DNA from: Actinomycetes bacterium
GTDB taxonomy: Bacteria > Actinomycetota > Actinomycetes > Actinomycetales > Demequinaceae
Reading direction: 5' to 3'
Length of the DNA stretch: 10,317 bases
NCBI GenBank assembly: GCA_023432235.1
Contig: JAEYUX010000009.1
Location: 1 to 10,317, forward strand
Position numbers and translations under genes: made by a program. The notes under the pieces are model-generated. The model saw only the letters and a program-made list of their open reading frames with translations. It ran no database searches and was not told where the DNA came from. This document shows positions 6,377 through 10,317 of the stretch, piece by piece. Position 1 is the first letter of the stretch, and every line of letters starts with the position of its first letter.

Positions 6377-7543
6377 ATGGACCTCTACGAATACCAAGCG
6401 CGCGACTTGTTCGAGAAGCACGGCGTACCCGTGCTCCCCGGGATTGTCGCCACCACTGCTGCAGAAGCTCGCGCGGCGGCCGAGAAGCTCGGCGGCGGCA
6501 CCGTCGTCGTCAAGGCCCAAGTGAAGACCGGCGGGCGCGGCAAGGCGGGTGGCGTCAAGGTGGTGCACAACCCGGCCGACGCTGAGGCGGCTGCGCAGGC
6601 CATCTTGGGGATGGACATCAAGGGACACACGGTCCACCGCGTCATGATCGCGGCGGGCGCCAAGATTGCGCAGGAGTTCTACTTCTCGGTGTTGCTTGAT
6701 CGCGCCGAGCGTCGGTACTTGGCGATGTGCTCTGTCGAAGGCGGCATGGAGATCGAGCAGCTAGCGGTCGAGAAGCCAGAGGCCCTCGCCCGTGTGGCGG
6801 TGGACCCGCTGACCGGAATCGACGCTGCAAAGGCCGCCGAGATCGTGTCGGCCGCTGGTTTCCCTGCCGAGCTTGCAGACAAGGTTGCCGACGTCATCGT
6901 GAAGCTTTGGGGCGTGTACGCCGCCGAGGACGCAACTCTTGTTGAGGTGAACCCGCTCGTCCTCACTGAGGCCGGTGAGGTGATCGCTCTTGACGGCAAG
7001 GTGACTCTCGACGAGAACGCTGCATTCCGTCACGCCGACCACGAGGCACTTGAGGACAAGGACGCGGCCGATCCGCTTGAGGCGAAGGCAAAGGCGCTCG
7101 ATCTCAACTACGTGAAGCTCGATGGCTCAGTGGGCATCATCGGAAACGGTGCCGGACTCGTCATGTCGACGCTCGACGTTGTCGCCTACGCCGGCGAGAA
7201 GCACGGCGGGGTGACCCCTGCAAACTTCCTCGATATCGGTGGCGGCGCCTCGGCTGAGGTGATGGCCAACGGCCTCGATGTCATTCTCAATGACCCACAG
7301 GTGAAGTCGGTGTTCGTCAATGTCTTCGGTGGCATCACCTCGTGCATCGAGGTGGCCCGGGGCATCGTCGGGGCGCTCGAGACCCTCGGTGACAGCGCGA
7401 CCAAGCCGCTCGTCGTGCGGCTTGACGGCAACTCCGTCGAGGAGGGGCGCGCGATTCTCGCTGCCGCAAATCATCCGCTCGTGACCATCGTTGACACCAT
7501 GGACGGCGCCGCGGCCAAGGCCGCTGAGCTCGCCGCCGCTTAA
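6377..7543 (+). CDS. sucC: Succinyl-CoA synthetase (ADP-forming), beta subunit
   Basis: This 388-aa subunit carries the nucleotide-binding ATP-grasp fold and, with SucD, converts succinyl-CoA to succinate while forming ATP in the TCA cycle. The N-terminus DLYEYQARDLFEKHGVPV is characteristic. Lys46 and the glycine-rich loop TGGRGKAGGVK (51-61) bind ATP. VEVNPLV (189-195, with Asn192) and ALDGK (204-208, with Asp206) supply Mg2+ ligands. The C-terminal ligase domain shows IIGNGAGL (254-261), FLDIGGGAS (284-292) and FVNVFGGIT (313-321). Length matches the bacterial family (about 388 residues). The ATG at 6377 has GAAGGA (6366-6371) five bases upstream. The stop TAA runs directly into the SD of sucD, so the two subunits are made together. 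Confidence 0.97.
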   Translation: MDLYEYQARDLFEKHGVPVLPGIVATTAAEARAAAEKLGGGTVVVKAQVKTGGRGKAGGVKVVHNPADAEAAAQAILGMDIKGHTVHRVMIAAGAKIAQEFYFSVLLDRAERRYLAMCSVEGGMEIEQLAVEKPEALARVAVDPLTGIDAAKAAEIVSAAGFPAELADKVADVIVKLWGVYAAEDATLVEVNPLVLTEAGEVIALDGKVTLDENAAFRHADHEALEDKDAADPLEAKAKALDLNYVKLDGSVGIIGNGAGLVMSTLDVVAYAGEKHGGVTPANFLDIGGGASAEVMANGLDVILNDPQVKSVFVNVFGGITSCIEVARGIVGALETLGDSATKPLVVRLDGNSVEEGRAILAAANHPLVTIVDTMDGAAAKAAELAAA

Positions 7544-7553
7544 GGAGCATCTC

Positions 7554-8435
7554 GTGGCAATTTTCCTCACCAAGGATTCCAAGGTGGTCGTCCAGGGGAT
7601 GACCGGCTCGGAGGGCATGAAGCACACGACGCGCATGCTCGCTGCGGGCACCCAGATTGTGGGCGGCGTCAACCCGCGCAAGGCCGGCGAGCAGGTCGCC
7701 TTCCCCGGCGACGTGACGATCCCCGTCTTTGGCACTGTGGCCGACGCGATGGCCACCACGGGTGCGGACGTGTCGGTGGTCTTTGTGCCTCCGGCGTTTA
7801 CGAAGGCCGCGGTTATTGAGGCCGTTGACGCGGGGATGCCGCTTGTTGTCATCATCACCGAAGGTGTTCCGGTGGCGGACACGGCCGAGTTCTTCGCTTA
7901 TGCCCAGACGAAGGGCACGCGCCTCATTGGTCCTAACTGCCCCGGTCTCATTACTCCTGGTCAGTCCAATGTGGGGATTACCCCTGCCGACATCACCGGT
8001 CCGGGTCGCATCGGCCTCGTGTCAAAGTCCGGCACGCTGACCTACCAAATGATGTTTGAACTCCGCGACATCGGATTCTCGACCGCAGTGGGCATCGGCG
8101 GCGACCCGATCGTTGGCACGACGCACATTGACTGTCTGCAGGCGTTCCAGGATGACCCGGACACCGATGGCATCGTCATGATCGGCGAAATTGGCGGCGA
8201 CGCGGAAGAGCGCGCGGCGGCCTACATCAAGGAGCACATCACCAAGCCTGTCGTGGGCTACGTGGCGGGCTTCGAGGCTCCGGAAGGCAAGACGATGGGT
8301 CACGCGGGCGCGATCGTGTCCGGCTCCGTTGGCACCGCCCAGGCGAAGAAGGAAGCGCTCGAAGCGGCAGGCGTGAAGGTAGGCAAGACGCCCACCGAGA
8401 CCGCGCGCCTGATGCGCGAGATTCTCGGCGGCTGA
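7554..8435 (+). CDS. sucD: Succinyl-CoA synthetase, alpha subunit
   Basis: This 293-aa subunit binds CoA and carries the phosphohistidine intermediate of succinyl-CoA synthetase. The N-terminal CoA-binding Rossmann domain starts with VVVQGMTGSEG (11-21). GPNCPG (126-131) and SKSGTLTYQ (157-165) mark the domain join. GIGGDPI (180-186) and GEIGG (211-215, Glu212) belong to the ligase domain. The active-site His250 lies in KTMGHAGAIVSG. Length is normal. The start is GTG at 7554, preceded by AAGGAG (7542-7547) six bases away that overlaps the sucC stop. A longer reading from the ATG at 7491 is rejected because it would overlap sucC and add 21 unrelated residues. A G/C-rich hairpin follows the stop. 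Confidence 0.97.
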   Translation: MAIFLTKDSKVVVQGMTGSEGMKHTTRMLAAGTQIVGGVNPRKAGEQVAFPGDVTIPVFGTVADAMATTGADVSVVFVPPAFTKAAVIEAVDAGMPLVVIITEGVPVADTAEFFAYAQTKGTRLIGPNCPGLITPGQSNVGITPADITGPGRIGLVSKSGTLTYQMMFELRDIGFSTAVGIGGDPIVGTTHIDCLQAFQDDPDTDGIVMIGEIGGDAEERAAAYIKEHITKPVVGYVAGFEAPEGKTMGHAGAIVSGSVGTAQAKKEALEAAGVKVGKTPTETARLMREILGG

Positions 8436-8438
8436 GAA

Positions 8439-8463
8439 CGCGCCACTCGGCATCGGTGGCGCG
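8439..8463 (+). terminator. Hairpin after sucD
   Basis: CGCGCCAC (8439-8446) pairs perfectly with GTGGCGCG (8456-8463) around a 9-base loop, starting four bases after the sucD stop. No T-tract follows, as with the other hairpins here. It probably ends or attenuates the sucCD transcript before the next gene 43 bases on. Confidence 0.5.
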
Positions 8464-8505
8464 CCAATCCCGGCGGCGATCGATGCGGCGGGTCACCATA
8501 GCGGC

Positions 8506-9816
8506 ATGACCGCCACCACCCAGATCGCTCGGGTCTCGCAAGCGACCGCGCGTGCGGCCACCCAAGCGGTGCAGGTGGTGCAGCAACAGGGACCCGGTTG
8601 GCTCGGCGGTGTTGCAGCCGGAATCCAGGCGGCACTGTTCTCATACGCACTCGTCCTCATCCCGATGTGGGTGTTTGCGGCGGCAAGCTCCGACTCGACG
8701 GTGTCGTGGTCTCGCTCCACCGGCATGGCGGTGCGCGTGTGGCTCTTGGGCTACGGCGTGCCGTGGGCGGTCGACGGGGTGCCGATCTCGTTATGGCCTC
8801 TCGGCATTCCGGCGCTCACTGCGCTCATCCTCATGCAGTTGGCGCGACGTTTCGCATCCGCGACGTGGATCGCTGGCGGTGCGTGTGTCGTTGCCTTCTG
8901 CGCAACCGTGGCGGGTCTGTGCGCAATGGCGTGGGCGGGAGCGCCTGATAGTGGTGACCGCGTCCTCCGTGCCGCGCTCATTGCAGGCACGCTCGCGATT
9001 CCGTCGGTCGCCTGGGGCCTCCTTCGCCAGCGCGGTGCGGAGCTCGCATGGCTTGACTCGATTCCCAAGGCCGTAAGGGCGGGGGTGCGCCTCGCCCTCG
9101 CGATGACAGGAACGCTCATTGTCATCGCGGCACTCGTCGCGGCAACGGCCGTCGCGGCTCACCGTCACATCCTCGCGGAATCCGCCACGTCGCTTGAGCC
9201 GGACACCGTATCTGGTATCGCCCTCGCGTTCCTCGAGACCCTGTACGCACCCACGCTCGTCGTATGGGTGATGGCGTGGATCACGGGCGGGGGCTACGTG
9301 CTGGGTGGTGTTCACCACGTGCCGTCCGCGACGAGTGACGTGGGTACTCCGGTTCCGATTCTTGCCGCGTTGCCTCAGGGTGGTGGGCTTCTTGCCTGGA
9401 TGCCGTGGTTCGTGGTGCTCATCGGATTTGCCATGGCCTTTGTGCTGCGGCGCCGCATCGGCAATGGCCTCCAGGCGCTCGCGGCAATTGGCGTCGGCGT
9501 CACGCTCAGCACGGCAACGATCGGTCTCGCAGCCTTCGCCACCACGGGCTCGATGGGGCCAGGGACGTTCGGTGATGTCGGACCTGCGGTTGGCGCCACG
9601 GTGCTGCTCACCCTCGCAGAGCTGGGCGGCGGAGCGCTCACAGCGGCCGCGATATGGCACGCGCTCGGTGCGCTCTATGGAACCACCACGATCCGGCTAC
9701 GAAATGCCGCGCCTCAACCCGCGCCGGCCGCGTCGGCTACGGAATCTCGATCCCGTAGCGGTCAAACACGTCCTGGCGATAGTCGGCCTCGCACTGATTC
9801 TCCCGCTGCGGAGTGA
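8506..9816 (+). CDS. Polytopic membrane protein, DUF6350 type, in the PerM position
   Basis: This 436-aa integral membrane protein has roughly eight to nine hydrophobic segments (near 38-60, 95-112, 120-145, 152-172, 193-218, 235-260, 297-315, 322-346 and 358-392). Recognisable family blocks are VWLLGYGVPW (78-87), SLWPLGIPALTAL (95-107) and the glycine-rich GGGYVLGG...VPILAALP (261-290), which I associate with actinobacterial DUF6350. In M. tuberculosis the membrane protein PerM (Rv0955), linked to cell division and persistence, occupies the same slot between sucCD and purN; orthology here is inferred from position and topology, not from alignment. The tail from residue 400 is Pro/Ala/Ser/Arg-rich, disordered-looking, and its last 26 codons lie antisense to the neighbouring gene. 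No SD precedes the ATG; CACCAT (8494-8499) six bases upstream could be the -10 of a leaderless message. Confidence 0.8.
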   Translation: MTATTQIARVSQATARAATQAVQVVQQQGPGWLGGVAAGIQAALFSYALVLIPMWVFAAASSDSTVSWSRSTGMAVRVWLLGYGVPWAVDGVPISLWPLGIPALTALILMQLARRFASATWIAGGACVVAFCATVAGLCAMAWAGAPDSGDRVLRAALIAGTLAIPSVAWGLLRQRGAELAWLDSIPKAVRAGVRLALAMTGTLIVIAALVAATAVAAHRHILAESATSLEPDTVSGIALAFLETLYAPTLVVWVMAWITGGGYVLGGVHHVPSATSDVGTPVPILAALPQGGGLLAWMPWFVVLIGFAMAFVLRRRIGNGLQALAAIGVGVTLSTATIGLAAFATTGSMGPGTFGDVGPAVGATVLLTLAELGGGALTAAAIWHALGALYGTTTIRLRNAAPQPAPAASATESRSRSGQTRPGDSRPRTDSPAAE

Positions 9817-10153
9817 GGGCGGTGTCCATGCACGACTCGAACGCCATCACATCGGGCGCAACGAGGATGTAGCCGATTCCGAGTAGGCCGAGGTAACCCG
9901 CCACCGCACCGCCCACGCCCAAGAGGATGCGAAGTGTGGTCGCACCAGGGGTCTTGAATGCTTCAATGAGCGCCATGATGCCTGCGGCACCGGCAGCGGC
10001 AGCCGCAAAGATGAGGCCAAAACGGAGGGGGAACGGCATCGCCGACACAATCCACGCCACCACCATCAAGATGATGAAGAGGCGGGTGTAATACGCGGCT
10101 TTCTCGGGCACGGGGGTGCGAGCGGGTGGCCCCGGCGGAGAGGGTGGGGTCAC
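9737..10153 (-). CDS. Small three-helix membrane protein with a cysteine-pair tail (hypothetical)
   Basis: I do not recognise this 138-aa protein. It begins with a proline-rich segment (PPSPPGPPARTPVP, 3-16), followed by three hydrophobic helices (about 22-40, 44-66 and 76-99) and a polar tail of about 38 residues. The tail holds two cysteines, Cys108 and Cys121, thirteen apart. Positive residues in the second loop (Lys67, Arg75) suggest an inside N-terminus and an outside tail, so a disulfide is possible. The GTG at 10153 was chosen because AGGAG (10160-10164) lies six bases upstream; longer readings start antisense inside purN and add 40 polar residues. Its final 80 bases overlap the end of the convergent DUF6350-type gene. 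Mycobacteria have an unrelated-looking proline-rich membrane protein (Rv0954) in this neighbourhood; I cannot claim homology. Confidence 0.72.
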   Translation of the reverse strand: MTPPSPPGPPARTPVPEKAAYYTRLFIILMVVAWIVSAMPFPLRFGLIFAAAAAGAAGIMALIEAFKTPGATTLRILLGVGGAVAGYLGLLGIGYILVAPDVMAFESCMDTALTPQRENQCEADYRQDVFDRYGIEIP

Positions 10154-10179
10154 GGCACGCTCCTGGAAGTCATGCACCA

Positions 10180-10208
10180 AGCATGCCGATAGGGTCTGAC
10201 TGTGACAA
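10180..10208 (-). promoter_or_regulatory. Candidate promoter of the small membrane protein gene
   Basis: On the minus strand TTGTCA (10208-10203) matches five of six bases of the -35 consensus and is followed after exactly 17 bases by CATGCT (10185-10180), a weak -10. Transcription would start near 10173, giving a leader of about 20 bases containing the SD. The -35 lies inside the first codons of purN and the spacer covers the purN -10 and start codon, so the two promoters would compete. Confidence 0.35.
10190..10195 (+). promoter_or_regulatory. -10 box of a probable leaderless purN transcript
   Basis: TAGGGT fits TAnnnT and ends exactly six bases before the purN GTG, so transcription would start at or next to the start codon. 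No SD is present, which agrees with a leaderless message. No good -35 is visible. Confidence 0.5.
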
Positions 10209-10317
10209 ACCGGCCTGCACGACTTGTCGTTCTCATCTCGGGAACGGGCTCCATCATGACGGCGCTCGCACACGCGTGTGAAGATCCCGCATACGGGGCT
10301 CGCATTGCGGCCGTTAT
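10202..10317 (+). CDS. purN: Phosphoribosylglycinamide formyltransferase, N-terminal part (3' end outside window)
   Basis: Only 38 codons are present. The start RLVVLISGTGSIMTALAHAC (7-26) is the first strand and phosphate-binding loop of PurN, which transfers a formyl group from 10-formyl-tetrahydrofolate to glycinamide ribonucleotide in purine synthesis. Its place after sucCD and a DUF6350/PerM-type gene agrees with other actinobacteria, where purH normally follows. The GTG at 10202 is preferred because it sits six bases after a -10 box and gives the short N-terminal lead usual for actinobacterial PurN. In the loop, the Asn that usually follows GxGS or GxGT (as in E. coli GNGSN) is Ile18. 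The catalytic Asn-His-Asp residues lie beyond the window. Confidence 0.85.
   Translation, partial: MTNRPARLVVLISGTGSIMTALAHACEDPAYGARIAAV

Noticed and set aside
8791..9660. 289-codon minus-strand open frame inside the DUF6350-type gene
   Set aside because: It is extremely Arg/Glu/Cys-rich with no hydrophobic core, an antisense shadow of a membrane protein gene. It would also lengthen the antisense overlap implausibly.
10154..10273. 40-residue N-terminal extension of the small membrane protein
   Set aside because: It would run antisense through the start of purN, is polar and cysteine/arginine-rich, and the GTG at 10153 has its own SD.
1..10317. Mobile elements, CRISPR arrays, tRNA or rRNA genes, phage or toxin-antitoxin genes
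   Set aside because: I found no transposase-like protein, no terminal or regularly spaced direct repeats, and no tRNA-like cloverleaf or rRNA sequence on reading both strands.

Overview
This window looks like chromosomal DNA from a high-GC Gram-positive bacterium (Actinomycetota). A Micrococcales-type organism is my best guess from protein style and gene order; I did no database comparison. Third-codon G/C is strong throughout, GTG starts are common, and several genes lack a Shine-Dalgarno (SD) sequence in a way that suggests leaderless transcripts. The order pcrA/uvrD1 ... sucC-sucD-(PerM-like membrane protein)-purN matches a neighbourhood I recall from actinobacteria, including Mycobacterium tuberculosis (uvrD1, sucC, sucD, perM, purN).

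Layout. (1) 1-702: the 3' end of a PcrA/UvrD-type DNA helicase. (2) 815-1768: an L-lactate dehydrogenase, preceded by a 9-bp inverted repeat and a candidate -10 box. (3) 1842-4034, minus strand: an MMPL/RND-family membrane transporter that converges on ldh, with a strong hairpin between them at 1801-1834. (4) 4035-4261: a 227-bp divergent control region holding a 19-bp operator-like palindrome on the transporter side and a GAAA-capped 7-bp stem on the other. (5) 4262-6279: a two-component system of a membrane histidine kinase and a NarL/LuxR-type response regulator, with start and stop codons overlapping. (6) 6377-8435: sucC and sucD, the TCA-cycle succinyl-CoA synthetase, as a tight two-gene operon. 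(7) 8506-9816: a polytopic membrane protein of DUF6350 type, in the chromosomal position of mycobacterial PerM. (8) 9737-10153, minus strand: a 138-aa three-helix membrane protein whose 3' end overlaps gene 7 by 80 bp in antisense. (9) 10202-end: the first 38 codons of purN, with a close -10 box giving a probable leaderless message.

How the genes fit together. pcrA (repair), sucCD (central metabolism), the PerM-like gene (probable envelope/division role) and purN (purine synthesis) form a conserved housekeeping backbone. The ldh gene and the divergent transporter/two-component block lie between pcrA and sucC and look like a lineage-specific insertion. The simplest reading is that the two-component system senses an envelope or lipid-type stress and controls the transporter across the shared control region; this is inference from gene arrangement. 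There is no gene-free stretch longer than 300 bases. I saw no tRNA, rRNA, CRISPR array, insertion sequence or phage gene. The region is mostly ordinary; the points worth checking are the control regions, the antisense overlap and the small membrane protein.
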